Assembly: GCA_021432635.1 (NCBI GenBank)
Contig: MU270094.1
Span: 212,142 to 276,141 of the forward strand
Direction of reading: 5' to 3'
DNA length: 64,000 nt
Source of the DNA: Thozetella sp. PMI_491
Taxonomy: Eukaryota; Ascomycota; Sordariomycetes; Chaetosphaeriales; Chaetosphaeriaceae
Shown here: positions 1-12,500 of the stretch, one piece after another
Numbering within the stretch: the stretch's first letter is position 1
Layout of the letters: every line of letters starts with the position of its first letter
Translations under genes and position numbers: made by a program
The notes under the pieces: model-generated
What the model was told of the DNA's origin: nothing
What the model saw: the letters and a program-made list of their open reading frames with translations, nothing else
Database searches by the model: none

Positions 1-2922
1 GCTTGGGTGGCTCGGTTCGCGGGGTAGCTCCCTCTGCCTCTCCGCTCGTCACTTTTGTCCGCCTCTTCGGTCGCGCGCTCATGCCTGGGTCGGGCACGTC
101 TTGGGTGTTGGGTGTACAAACCCCTAGCCTCCGCAACGTGCCCTAAGGCCACTAGCTAGAGAGGAAAGCCGGGCAGAATAGGCGGCACAGCTTGGGTGTC
201 ACCTGCTCTGGTATGCTATGCGGTGTGTGGAGGACAGCCGCGAGCCAAAAAGATTGCTGGATTGGACATGGAGTCATGGACACATGCAGCGGGGAGGGAG
301 CGCAGCAGATAGAGGCGTCCACCGGTGGCCTGCTTGGTCCATCCATCCCCCCCTCCTCACTGCATCACTGCATCACTGCATCACTGCAGGGAGGGCTGCC
401 TGGGCGTAAACAGGGTTGATTTTTAACCCGCCACCCTAACCCCTCCCCCCTCGAAGCCCCCCCGAGTAACATGCGTAGAGAGAGAGGACGGCATGGTGTG
501 TGACACCGCTTGTGGACAGGGAGAAGCTGGCGAGAGGAGCTTGGTTTTTCTTTTTTTAATAATATTTTTTTTCCCTCCTTCCTTCCAATGTATTGTACTA
601 CATCTCGGGTCGGCTAGGCGATCTTCGCACTGCCGCTTCCGCCTCCCCAGCCCGGTTCTCTCGCCTAGTGTGGCCCGTCGCCCGCGGAAGCCCAAGAAGG
701 ACCTGGCTGCAGTGCCAATCCCCTGTTCGGTTGGCTCAGTTGTCGCCGTGGGTGTGCAGCACTGCGGCAACTGCGGACCGACTCCATCATCCATGCGGTC
801 GATATACCACATGGACTCGCCGTCGGCCAGCCCAAGGCCAGACGACTGGCTCTCGCGAGGGACACATACGGAACACATAATGCGTGCGCATGCAGCCGCG
901 AGACAAATTAATAAGCCGATCAGTGCAGGACCTCGCACCAGGTGACGAGCCATCTTGCCCTTTCTGTCCACCTGCAGCTCCCGACCTTTCATCACCCTCC
1001 GTGCATCCCATCGCTCGCGGACGGCCCCGTGTCGTTTGGCTAGGCTCCCTTTGGGACGGATAGAAAGGGTGCGCCGGGGGGGGGGGCGTGGCGAGGACGG
1101 GTCTATCTAGCTAGGCAAAGCTAAGGTGCCTCGAATGGTAGAGAGGTAGGGCGAGGTAGGGTACTAGGTAGGTAGAGAGCCAGGCAGGCAGATACCTAGG
1201 CTGGAAGCCAGATGTGTAGCCGCAGCCCCAGGTAGAGACCCAGCTAAGGCATTCAGGTAGCCTTAGGTACCTCTCTCATAGCCAGGTAGTAGTGTCCGGA
1301 TGATGCTGGCAGGTGTGAGTGGCCCTTCGGTCGGAGGTGCGTTAGTGTCTTCCTGCTCACCTTTTTTTTTAAGCCTTCTCGAGCCGTCCCTACTGTTTTG
1401 CAATGACGATGCAGCTTGGGTGGGTTCCGGAGGACGAATGAGACTTCAGGGTCTCGTAGCATTCTTTATTTCCTCACAGCTCGGCATCTCCAAATCGTGC
1501 CTTGGTGCTGTACTACCTTGTGCAGGGCAAGCTAGCCGTGGGACAAGGCTTGCTCTAAAGCGCGGAATGCTCACCACCAGAGACATGCTGCAAGCCAAAG
1601 GCTGCAAGGTGAGCCTGGCCCGGCCTATTCTTGCGTTGCATGGTTGCCGGGGGCGGATGCCGTTCCGGCGGAAGCAATTCTCCTACTTGCCTTCCGCCGC
1701 GGACTTGGGCCCCGGGCCTTGTCCGCCCGTTGGCGTGTCTTGACTTCTTCACAAGCTAGGAACCCCCTTGCCTAGTGCGCGGTTGACTTGTGCGGCTTGA
1801 TGAGGCGATAAGAGAATATTGAGACATGCAGTCCGCGTAGAGACCATGAGGCGACTCGTGCTTGTTTCAGGGGTCTAGACGAGCCCATCCCAGCCCCTGG
1901 GACTGTCCCATGCCAAATGCCTGCGTCGAAACCCATCTCGCCAATGCCGAAATCAGATGTTTTTTTAGATGGCTATGGACGGTCTTCCTAAACTTGCATT
2001 CACGCCTAAGGACGGTGCGCGAGGACTGAACGTGCCTCGGATATGGAGGTGATTTGGTGGCGGAGAGACTCAGCTTGCAAGCGGGTCTCTAGTAGAGTAA
2101 ACACGCTGTCGGTGCTCTCGACTACTGAGGCTCGAAGGAAGGAATGAAGCTAACGAGCAAGATTACGCCTTTTCCAATAGCCGGCTGTTAGCCGATAGAA
2201 AAAGAGAATAGGCTCACGCCTTAGGGAGACCACCTGGCTTGCGCCTGCTTCCGTGGGATGTCGGTTGCATACGCGGCTAGGTCCTACCGTAAATACGCAG
2301 TTTTCACCCCTGCTCCATAGGTCATGTCTACGCAAGAATTCTGTTGGTACCTCAGTTGGTTCAAGGGTGTTCTAGCATTACCCGACCTCTCAACCTCTCA
2401 TGAGGAACGTAGCACCATTAGCAGGCCCAAGAATTGAGAGCACGAGGGCATAGTTCAGAGTGACAAGCCCAGCAGGATTGGTGTATCTAATCACGAGATG
2501 AACAGATCGGCTTGACATTTAAGTGTAGAACGAATGGGGAGAAACGAGGAAGCGTCCGACCTAGGTACTCACAGGCCAAAGCCGGTATGGATATGACAAA
2601 AGAATCGATTCCAACCCTGGACCCAATCTCAACCAGAGCGCCTAGGGAGGCTAGCTGCGTATGCCACAGATATATATAATACAGAGAGATCCACCTCGGC
2701 CTCTCACTCTCATGGACCAGCCTGATGCGTCGCGTATGATCTTCAAGCCTGGCATTCCCGTTAGTTCTTACCCCAGTGTCCCATTCTCCTCCAAGAACAG
2801 CCGAATCCTCGCATGCCTACAGAAGCTGGACTAAAATACCAGCTCTTTCCTCGCCCACGCCCACGCTGCCCGGAAGCCACGGCGCCGTGGCCATTGCGGC
2901 TGACCGCCCCTCCTTCCCTCGT
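1..2922. other. Intergenic / gene-poor left edge
   Basis: I recognise no gene in these 2.9 kb. The stretch holds an 8-bp triplicate at 361-384, pyrimidine and homopolymer runs (near 548-575 and 1076-1087), and a zone at about 1130-1275 rich in AGGTAGG and TACCT words. The part next to 2922 must include the 3' untranslated region of the minus-strand Vps68 gene. A minus-strand frame at 423-992 has a hydrophobic stretch near its start, but no family match and a lysine-rich low-complexity tail, so I did not call it. Confidence 0.6.
361..384. repeat. 8-bp tandem repeat, three copies
   Basis: TGCATCAC is repeated three times without mismatch and is followed by a partial fourth copy (TGCAG). It lies outside any gene I can support and is an ordinary microsatellite-scale repeat. 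Confidence 0.9.
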
Positions 2923-3536
2923 TCAGAGCGAAAGGTTGTAGGAGTACTCGTCCTCCATGTTCTGGCTCACCCACAGCACGACAGAGCTAAGGCCGACCAG
3001 GGCGTTGGCAACCACGTTCTCGACGCCCATCGTCATGGTCGGGAAGCCTACGCCGGGGACTACGAAGCGCAGCACAAAGACGGTCACGCCACCGGCCATA
3101 CCGCCGGCCAAGGCGGCGAATCCGAGGAACAGCACCACGCGCGCCTTCCACGCTACACCCGACCCGGAGTAGCTGAAGCTGTCGGCCGACAGGCGCGTCT
3201 TCTCGACGCTGTTGATAATCAGCATGCCCAGGCTGCTGAAGATGAAGGGCAGCCAGTCGACGAAAGTAACGTGGATGATCGAGGCGTTGTACGCCGACTT
3301 GGACCACACGGCGGCATCAAGAAGGACGTAGAAGGCGAGCGAAAACTGCAGCGCCGGGTTAGCAAGGGGGGGATGCGGTTAACGCGGTTATGAGGCCGAA
3401 GCGGCATGGGGACGGGACGAGGAGCCGCGCGAGTTTAGCATACCAGGGCGCCGGAGGCGTAGACTCCAGTATTTCTTGCCATGACACTGTTCATCCACTC
3501 GGGCTTCCTGAACTTCCAAAGACGATCTTCGGACAT
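2923..3536 (-). CDS. Vps68 / TMEM50-family vacuolar sorting membrane protein
   Basis: Two exons on the minus strand (3536-3444 and 3345-2923, intron 3443-3346, phase 0) encode 171 residues. The N-terminus has the family pattern of a short cytosolic head (MSEDRLWKFRKPEW) and then four hydrophobic segments, roughly residues 25-47, 58-76, 98-124 and 138-158. The tail ends NMEDEYSYNLSL, as in fungal members. Yeast Vps68 is a small four-span endosomal/vacuolar membrane protein that works with Vps55 in late-endosome-to-vacuole sorting; the animal relatives are TMEM50A/B. The ATG is chosen because it gives the conserved head and an exon that ends exactly at a GTATGC donor. A CACGTG box lies about 313 bp upstream (3849-3854). 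Identity is firm at family level; the function is carried over from yeast. Confidence 0.9.
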
Positions 3537-4893
3537 GGTGAGCTTGGGCCGGCGAGGCTGGCTAAGGTATGGGAGTTTGCGGCGGGGGTGGAGGGTCTCG
3601 GGGACGAGCGATGGAGCCGGGAGCAGAGGGATGAGAGGGTCGTTCTTGACCGTAGAGTAGTGCGGGAGTTCGGAAGCTGTAGGTATGAGCACTGCACAAA
3701 GGAAACCCCAAGAACGGGTGGAATTTGACGAGTTTAGTTGTTGTCGTCGTAGTGGGAGGTCTGGCGGGCTGAGGATGACGACGTCTAAGCACGAGCCAAG
3801 CGGTCCGCAGTGGAGCGCAGCTAACAACCAGCCAACCAAGACGGCCGGCACGTGACATGCTGCTTGCTCCAATGAGGCACCGAGCTGGGCCTCGAGCTAA
3901 GTACCCCCCACAAGCCTGCGAGTATCTGGACTCTACAGGTCCGGCGGGAGGCTCTATACTGTATGAAAAGTTTCAAGACTCGATGCCTATCAGAGGCGGC
4001 CCCGCAGACGGAATTACGGTCTCAAACATAGTCTAGACTTGCACCTCAGATTGAGACCAGTACATATAAATATATATATGGTTCACACGGCGCCCGCGAC
4101 GCAGGACGGCCCATGTTACAATCAGGTAGTACCTAGGTATTGACGACCATGACGGCGTACCCTTAACGGTCCTCCACAGTCATACCAAATGTATTTGAAG
4201 AACTCATGCCACGTTCTCATCCCTGGTTTGATGCTCGTTCTATGGCTAACTCGAGAGAGCAAGCACCCCTTTCCTAACGCCTGGCCAACGACAAGGTAGT
4301 AGCCGCAAGCAAGCCCTCAACTCCTGCAACAAAAGAAGAAAGAAAACGATCCAGTGCCTCCTCCTCCTCGATAGTATCAAAGATTGGTAGCGTCATTATG
4401 ACATGGTAGCGCTACCTATCTTCCTCCTAGGGTAATGTACAGCCAAGACTCGACTCGAGGGCAGGATAGAAGCCACGAGACACTGCCACGAGACACTGTG
4501 GGCTGAGTGAGGCTCGTGGCTGGTTTGAAAAGCTCCCGCTAGCCCGATCGGACTCGTAGAAGGAGGGAAAAGAAAGCAAAATTGATTAGCGAATTTAGCC
4601 ACGTAGTGGTACTTGTACACTAAAAGGATTAGATGCCAGTTATTGGTTGCCGTCGTCCTTGCAGAGCCAAGGCCAGAGTCGGAACTGATGGGGCCGAAAG
4701 CCTGGGCCCGGATTCTACAGCGAGTAGGCAGACCTGGGCGAGATAATGGGAGGGTAATGCTTTGGTGGCGATGCTGGATCGATCGCCGCCGAAGATGAAG
4801 AGACCATGTCGACGCCTGAAACGCCCTTTTCGCTCATGTCCATTTCGTGTATCGGCCCAAGGGCCCATGTGTCATGATCGGTCGTTATCTGCT
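3537..4893. other. Intergenic region between Vps68 and Knr4
   Basis: These 1.36 kb lie between two minus-strand genes, so they should hold the Knr4 3' untranslated region (right part) and the Vps68 promoter (left part). I see an AT-rich run of TATA repeats at about 4061-4079, a GTCACGTG-type E-box on the minus strand at 3849-3856, and a 13-bp tandem duplication at 4473-4498. No coding frame stands out. Confidence 0.6.
4473..4498. repeat. 13-bp direct tandem duplication
   Basis: CCACGAGACACTG occurs twice head to tail with no mismatch, about 400 bp downstream of the Knr4 stop codon and probably in or near its 3' untranslated region. Confidence 0.85.
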
Positions 4894-6569
4894 CTAAATC
4901 TCGATAGTCTTCATGGCGTCGTCGAGCGCGATGGCTTGCTTGCCATTCACCTTCGCCGACTCTGTGGGGGTGTTCGCATTCTCCCGGGGAACGGGGGAGT
5001 CGTCGCTCGTCAAGACATCTAACTTAGTCGGCTTGACGTTCTCTTCCCCGCTGGGCCGGGGAGTGTCGACCTCGACGAGCTTCTCCTTGGCCTTGCCGTT
5101 GGGGATGGCGAGTGACAACGGCGCGGCGCTCTCCTCAGTGACGCGGGCTAACGGGCTCGGCTTGCCGTATGCGGGGCGAATGGGACTCGAAATCGGCGAG
5201 TTGCTGTTGAGGCGCTGCATCGACCGGCCACGAGGCTCCCCGTTCGCTTCGGTCGGGCTGGCGTAGGGCGAGCCAGCGCTGGTCGGCGAACCCATGGATC
5301 CGGGGGCGGCCGACTTGCGCTTGTTGGCCCGGCGTCCGTACTTCTGGTCCATCCGCCATCGCAGGATGTCGAAGTAAGAGGGCTCGACCCGCGTCGCCTT
5401 GAACTCACGGAGTTTCAGCTCGTTGGTGTCCTCATCGACGAACCACTTGCCGCTGTTCAGATCGTCCGCAAAGGTCGCCAGGAAGGAAGCCCAAGACTTG
5501 GCGACCACGTACTTGGTGTCGTAGTCGCGACCGAACAGGATTACTTGGCCCCAGGTGCCGGCAGGGCCAGGGGCGAGATCTACGGCCAAGTTGTTGCCGC
5601 CCCAGTCTCGGACCAGGGGAATCCAAGCCGGATGCGCGTAGGCCTTTCGGACGCTGTTGGGGGGCACGCAGTCCTGGCGCGCGGCGAGATCCTGCCGCCA
5701 AGCGGGGTTCACGGGCGAGCTGGGCTCCGAGGACGGGCCAGATTTAGACGAGGAAGCTTGGTTATTTCCGCCGAGGGCTTTCGTGGGAACCGATGGCTTG
5801 GGTGCGTTGTGCTCAGCCAGGAACTCAGAATTCACCTTGCGCCAGTTCTCCCACTCCTGGACGATCTCCTCGCAGTCCATGAGCATGCCGCTGAATATGA
5901 TGCCAGTGGGCATGCCGCCGCGCTCTTGTCCGTCGTGGACCTGCAGGGACTCCCTCACGTCCTGCGGAAGGGAGCAGTCGAGCTGGTGCTCGAGCTCGTT
6001 GATGTCGTTCGTGGTGCATGCCTCGCAAAGCTGGTCGAAGAGTTCTGGGTAGTTCTCCTCCGCCCAGTTGTCGACGCGGCTCCATGTGTGCCGTACGGGA
6101 GGGGGCGGGGGAAGGCCGTCGTGGAATGACTGCATTGGGATCTCGCCCGCGGGGCTCTGTGTCTCGAAGCCATCGGTCGTATCGGGGCGCTTCGCGTCTA
6201 GGGAACGAAGGCCGGGTGAGTAGGGCCTGCCGTTGACGGGGCTCATGGGCATAGGGGAGTGGGCCGAGCCGGGGCCGCCATACGCCGTGTCCAGACCCGA
6301 AGTCGAGAAGCGGCCGGCCTCGTCGTGGTACGGAGATGTGATGTCTGCTCGGGACTCGGAGGCCGTTGCCACCGATGTCAAGACTCCATGTCCATGGAGC
6401 GGGACGTGGCGGCCGGACCGGTACGGGGAGTCGAAGGAGGAATCTGAGGGATTGGTGAGCAAGCGGTGAGCGCAGGGCTGGCCAGAATGGATTGACACTC
6501 ACGTCGGTCATAGCTAGTCATCGTGTGCCAGAACGAGCGCAAGGCGGAGCCGAATCTGTTGGCAGTCAT
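4894..6569 (-). CDS. Cell-wall assembly regulator, Knr4/Smi1 (GS-1) family
   Basis: Two exons (6569-6503 and 6443-4894; 59-nt intron, phase 1) encode 538 residues. The spliced N-terminus, MTANRFGSALRSFWHTMTSY and then DRHSSFDSPYRSG, is the hallmark start of fungal Knr4 proteins, and the junction restores the conserved DRH. The SMI1/KNR4 (SUKH) domain covers roughly residues 145-385, from the TWSRVDNWAEENYPEL entry through GGMPTGIIFSG and the WGGNNLAVDLAPG core to the LREF segment. The last 150 residues are Ser/Pro-rich and disordered. In yeast Knr4 links the cell-integrity MAP kinase pathway to wall synthesis, and the Neurospora homologue GS-1 is needed for beta-1,3-glucan synthase activity. 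The tail DAMKTIEI is family-typical, so the gene looks complete. Confidence 0.93.
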
Positions 6570-9530
6570 GTTCGTCAGTATTCAAGAGGGCAAGATGGAA
6601 ATACGACAACTGGCGGAGGCTGCTCGCTAACGGCAAGGAAGTGAGGGTTTGTTGGGGGTTTTTTTTTTTGGTAAACGTACGTGTTCGCCATGGCGTGCGA
6701 CGAAGTTCGCAGCGACGGGCGCGCTCAATTGAAATGTTGCGAGATCGAGACGCGGTGGATTTCGACGGATGCGGAAAGGGGGCGGAGAAAAAAGTAGCGA
6801 AAGTAGGTTTTGGGGGGGATGGGGGATGGTACGGTGTCGACGCGGCCTAGAGACAAACAGAGAGATTCTGAGGGTTGACAAAACGAGCGTAAGGGCCTTT
6901 TGTTCCTTTCGTCAAAGGTCGATTCGCAGAAGAATTTCGGGGATTGTTGGTTGTTGCGTCCTCCTTCGCTCTCCCTTTACGAGGGGCCGATTCGGGTCGT
7001 GGTGTTTTCTTTGGCTGGAATCTCGTCCGCCCGTTGGCGTAACGCCGGTGCCTTGCTCGAAGTAGTCCGTCGGCGCTGCTGACCGCTGCAAGTCATGCCC
7101 TAGCAAAGCGACTTGTCTCACAGTGGATTTTTTTGGGGTTGCTTGCGAGGCGCCGCCCACCAAGACAGAAGAGAGCAGAATAAAACGAAAGTTGAAGAAC
7201 GAACGACCGAGTTCCGCTCCCACGCCTGACGATGATGTAGGTAGTCAAAAGGCTGCGGAGAGCGAAACGAGAGTGGAGGAGCAATTTCAGCGGCGTCTCC
7301 TGCCGCCGGGGGGGGGGTTGAAAGCGTGAGGGCGATTCATTGAACGGCCGCCCCGCAGCCCTGCTGTACAGACAATAGCTGGGAGCTCCTTTATCTCTTA
7401 ACGGCCCGGCCGGACTTTCTGATGCATAGTGACCCGCATCTGTGCCCTGACGCCTGCAGGCACCCAGGTAGCAGACTACCAATACTACGGCGGCGTCTTT
7501 TACGGCCTCGGTATTGCATAGGAGGGACGTCACGGCCTATTCAGGTTTTCAGTCAGGGAATGGGCCTTTCCGCAAATAGCACCACACGCTCCTGCAACCA
7601 GTCATGAGGACGAAATTTCGGCTTCCCCTGACTAACGTCTATAGTGAGTGACCTCACTCCTGGTTCCTCGTGCGACTTTGCCCCTTTCCGCGACCCCCCC
7701 CTCTCCAGCGCCGGTCCAGCACCATCTTTTCTTGTATTTGAGAAGGGGGGAATCCGCAGTAGTGACTTCTACATTCTCGATTTTCAGAGGAGGAGGAGGA
7801 AGAGGAGGCCGCTTCTTGTCATGTTCTCTCATTATGCTCTTGCTATGCTCCTGCTATTTTTTATTTTTATTTTTTAGGTCGCGACATGGCACACGCCGGG
7901 GCCAGACTATGCCCAATGAATGCTTATGTTTCATGCAGTCGAACGCAAGGGGGCAAAGAATCGAAAAGGACGACGTGTTCCACGCCTCCAGGTGTGGAAC
8001 TGCTATGGAACTCATGCGCGTACAGATCTCATCTGGCCCCCGTATTACTATGACCCTGTAACTCCGAGGCACCAAATGCTCGTTCCTCATTCCGTTCTCA
8101 CCTGCATCCCGTACTTTCAGTACCGAGATAGGGCCCCATCCTCTGAGGGGCTCCTTTCGCCTCTGTGTGCAGTATTGTGTCGCCACATGCCTGCGTTGGC
8201 AGAAGCAGAGACCGCCCAGGCCCCCTGTGTAATGTGCCCTGAGCCGGGGGCCCCCATTCCGTCGAGGAGCCTCGTCGCTGGTGGTCAGCTAACAAATTTG
8301 CCATCCATCCTCTCTGATCAACCACACAATCTTTGCGCAGACCGCCATTGCACAGGGCTCCATCCCCCTCTTTCCCCTGTTCCCCTGAAAGGGGTACGCA
8401 AGGAGACGATCCTCACTCGCCACAGCACCACCCGGCCCTGGCTCCTCCTCCGCGTTCCCGTGCTCGTCCAAGCCGCTGCTAGTCTCGCCCGCAGCTCCCA
8501 CTTAGTTCTGCTGGTAGGCCAAGGCGGCTGGTGGGCAATGTTGGACGTCACTGAGATGCGAGCGGCGTGGGAGCTCCCTCCAATCCCGGCGCACCCCCCG
8601 CACTCGCCCATGATCGACGGTCGGTTAGCTCGCCCACACGAAACAGCAGCTCCCCGCCTCGAGAGCCTATCGATCTGGGTGATCTGCCCCCCCCCTTCAG
8701 TGGTTGCAGGTCGAGTCTTGTGAGCGCAAATGTCCAATGGCCTCCGTCGCACCGCCACAGCCGTTGTCTATCTGTGGCCGCTGGGACCGGCTGCTTCCCA
8801 ATGCTCCGGAGCGAACCTCCCGGGCGCTCGATATTTGCTCTTATATCATATCGGTAGAGACCATATCACGCCGCCCTTGTTACCGACGCATGACGAGTGT
8901 TGGCGGAGGGTACAGCGCGCAGCAGGTGAGTGGACGGGCATGACGGGCCCAGTGGGCTTGTGCTTCGGGGCGTCTGCAAAGGCGAACGCCATGGCGCCGC
9001 ACCGACAGAACGCCTGCAGCGCTGCCCCTCTGTGGCACTCCAGCATACTGGTATGCATATGCAAATCCAAGTGGGTCGCGTATGTTGAGAGCGAGGAAGG
9101 GGGGGGGGAAGCCACAGGACGACCACAACGCGCAGTAGAAACGGGACAGTGATCGAGTGGGTAGGACATGGCGAAACCGAGATTGCAACGGTTGCACAGA
9201 GGTTGCGCGGCCAACATCAGCCACAAGCCCAAGGCCATTTTGGGGAGTACTCAAGGATGTGGCACATCACCAGCGTATCGCCACTTTGGAATGAAGCCAG
9301 TCGTTGCTAAGCTAGGTCGGACTAGCTAACAGCAAGGCGTAACCACTTTTCGCCTCTTCGTCTGGGACGCCGTTTCTCTGAAACGCCAGGAGAGTTTCCT
9401 CTTGGCAAAAGCCAGAGCGATAGCTACGCACGGAATAGGTACACGAAGTAGATGCAAGTGCATCCAGGGCTTCTCTCCTGGCCCTCACCCACCACCTCAC
9501 CCCCTACCCTGCGGTCGTTGCGCAGGTCCC
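6570..9530. other. Intergenic region between Knr4 and Sec8
   Basis: These 2.96 kb separate two minus-strand genes. The left part (about 6570-7330) should be the Knr4 leader and promoter; the right part (about 9270-9530) should be the Sec8 3' untranslated region. A 267-codon plus-strand frame at 7920-8723 shows no domain, no homology I recognise and a Pro/His/Arg composition expected of random GC-rich frames, so I left it out. Confidence 0.55.
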
Positions 9531-12500
9531 TCAGCTCTGCCACATGTACTCGCTAAGGTTCAAGAGCTTGTCGCTCATCTGTCTCTTAGCAGCCGCGGCG
9601 ACGCCCCGTTCAGGGTCGTACAGCTGCTCACTGTAGCAGAGCTCAACCAGTGACTTGAGCTCGTCGTAGGTGAAACGGTTCGGGTCTTTGGTAGCTACTG
9701 CCCCGTCAGCCGGCGGGTTGGCGGCATCCTCCTGCGCCTTGGCGACGATGGCGTCGGGGCCTTTTTCGAACATCTCGAAAAAGGCCGCGGCGCGCGCAAG
9801 ATCGACGCCGTCCTCAATGTTCTTGAGATTCTGCTGCAGTACGAGTATATTGAGCTGCATGCGCCCGCATCCCTTGGCGTTCATGGCACCAACGCGCAGC
9901 GCATTGCTGATCAGGTAGCTGTTGATAAGCAGGCCGAGGCCAGTGCGGATAAAGGCGACCTCGCGGTCGCGGAGGAAGCGCGCCGCCGTCTCATCGTAGG
10001 CGATCATCTCGCTGTTGAGCGAAAGGATCTCTGGGTCAGGCTCGCTGACCTCCTGGTCGAGGAGGTAGGGCGCCGTCTCAGGGGACAGAGCGATCTGAAG
10101 GGATAGGATGATGCGGCAGCGGACCTCCATGTGGAGAGTGAGCAGAGCCGTGGCCGCGAGCTCCTCGTACGAGGTGAGAAGGCTGTCGAAGGACCTGTTG
10201 TGTTGCACGTTAGCGCCGCTCTAATGCCCTCCGCGGGACGCAAGGCTCGGGAATGGAGAATTACTTACTGTACAGTTTCTTGGGTCATCGGGATACAGAC
10301 GGGTCCCTGATCACCAGCAGCCTTGCTCGGGTCGTTCAGCAGGGTCCAGCGCTTCTTCTCGGGCTTGGCCAATGCCGACCGCGACGAGTCGGTCTCCGTC
10401 TTGGTGATGTGGCGCAAGGCTGACACCTTGACCGAGAGCCACTTCATGCTGGTGTACAGCAAGCAGAGCGACGAGATGGTATCCCTGTCCTGGATGATGT
10501 CACTGGGCTCGAGCTTCTTCTCATTGGACTGTATGATTAAGAGGGCAACCTCCTTCTCGAGCAGCTCAAAGTCCAAAGACTCGGCGGTCCACAGCTTCTG
10601 CATGACCTCGTGAACCTCGCCTGGATCGAGGGCCATGGACGCAGCCGCTTTGAGGACCTGTTGCTCCGACGACTCTTCTTGGGCCTTGGTGACCAGGGCC
10701 TTGTACCAGCTAAAGCAGCGGTCGTAGTAACGAAGCATCTGGGTGATAATGAGAGAGCTAAGGGCTTGGTCGTGGGGGATGGTGCCGAGCATGCGGCAAA
10801 AAGCCGTGATGACGGTGAAGAAGGCAGTCGCGCCCTTGAAGACGGGGCGTTTCGCCACCATACTCCAGTCCGCATCTTGCTGGAAGGCGTCGGCCTCGCC
10901 GAAGACGGTCTCGCAGAGCTTGCTCAGGGTCTCGTCTAACTGGGGCTGGAACACGTTGACCAGGAAATTGTCGAGGAAAGATGTTAGCGTGCTTGTGGCG
11001 AGGTCGGATCCTGGAGGTACGATGTTCTTGAGACGCTGCAAGAACACCAAGGTCGGGGGGAGTAGAAGGCTCATGTTGAAGACGCTGGGCTCGACCAGCG
11101 ACTTGTAGCTGCCGCTATTCTGCTGCGATCCATAGGCAGCTCCCACGCTCTTCCTGGCCTCCGACCGCGCGCCGATGAGGGCCGCCTTCTTGCTGTCGGC
11201 CCCCTTGCGCGAGCCCGTGGTCAAGCCGGGCACGGCTGCGCGGATGATGTTGTCGAGCGCCTCGTACTCAGTGGCCATCTCCACGGACTTCGGGTCCGTG
11301 TCGGCGAACTTGAACAGCTTCTCCCGCGCAGAATCGCCCTTCCCGCTGGCGGCCGCTCCAAATCGGTTCGTGGAGCTAAACTGATACACATCGGCATCGG
11401 TAGTGACGTAGTTGTGGAGGAGAGAGCGGATCTCGTTCTGGTAGAGGTTCCAGAGCTCCTTGAAGCTCCCGAGGAGAGCGATGTTGTTGCCTGCGCCTTC
11501 CCGGCGAATGAGGCCCTTGATGGACTCATGGAAGATGCGGTGGCCCTCAGCGATGGCCTCAAACTTGCCAAATAGAGCCCAGAGCAGATCGTAGATGACG
11601 TCGGCCCGCATCTGGGTCTCTCGATTGCCGTAGATATGCAGGCCATGTGAGCCATTGGAGCCTCCACGCAGCGAGCTCGGGTGCTTCTGGTCGACATCAT
11701 TGATGGTATCGTTGACGATGCCGAAGAGCTCGACAGGCAGCCTTTGCTTCAGCGTGTCAACGGCAGATTCTAGGCGGCCCAGCTTGTTGAGCGCCTCGAC
11801 AAGTAGGGTGACGTAGTAGAATGTGTCGGCCTCTGGATTCTTCTGGGGGTCCTCAGTAACGGCGCTATCCAGCTCAAGCCCGTCGAGGACGACTTGGAAG
11901 GGCACGACGGAGGCCACGTCGCCATACGACTCTTTGAAGGCGCCCTGGCTCTTGGCAAGGTTCTGCCACCGCTCCTGGCAGTACGGAGATTTGAGATAAA
12001 GGTGCTCATGCAGCTCCTCCACAAGTATGTCCTCTAGGGCGGTCTCCTGGTTTGCCAGGTACGTACGAATGTCGCTCAAGGCCCCGATCTCGTCCAGCTC
12101 GGGCTTCCTCAGCTTGCGCAGGGCGTTCTGGAAGAACTCGACGGCCGTGAGGAAACGCTTCTCAGATATTCTCGCTTCCAACTGGTCGGGGACCCCAACA
12201 AGCTCCTGGATCTCGTTCAAGGTCTGCAAGGCAGTTCCGTACATCTGGGATTCGGCGTAGAGCTTCTTTAGTTCGGGGTCTGTGGCGGTCAGCGACGCCT
12301 TGGAGGTGGCAAGCGACTCCTTCAGGGCGCGGAGACGCTTCTGGGAGGCTTGGATGCTGCCCTGAATCTTATGGAAGGTTCCGATCGAGCTATTGAATCC
12401 CTGGTGGTAGTCGTGCACGATGTTCTTGAGGGCCGTTTGCAGGGTCTGGTGGGTGCGCTGGAAGTCGCGGTACTCGTGGGCACGGCCGACGGAGCTGTTG

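Noticed and set aside
423-992. Minus-strand frame of about 190 codons with a hydrophobic segment near its start, possibly a small secreted protein
   Set aside because: No domain, and the C-terminal part is a translation of homopolymer-rich DNA (KKNIIKKRKTK). Codon and amino-acid make-up look random. No promoter or intron support was seen.
4061-4079. TATA-rich stretch as the Vps68 core promoter
   Set aside because: It lies more than 500 bp upstream of the start codon and may equally belong to the Knr4 3' region; position does not decide.
7920-8723. 267-codon plus-strand open frame
   Set aside because: No recognisable family and a Pro/His/Arg/Leu composition typical of chance frames in GC-rich DNA. 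It overlaps other equally open frames.
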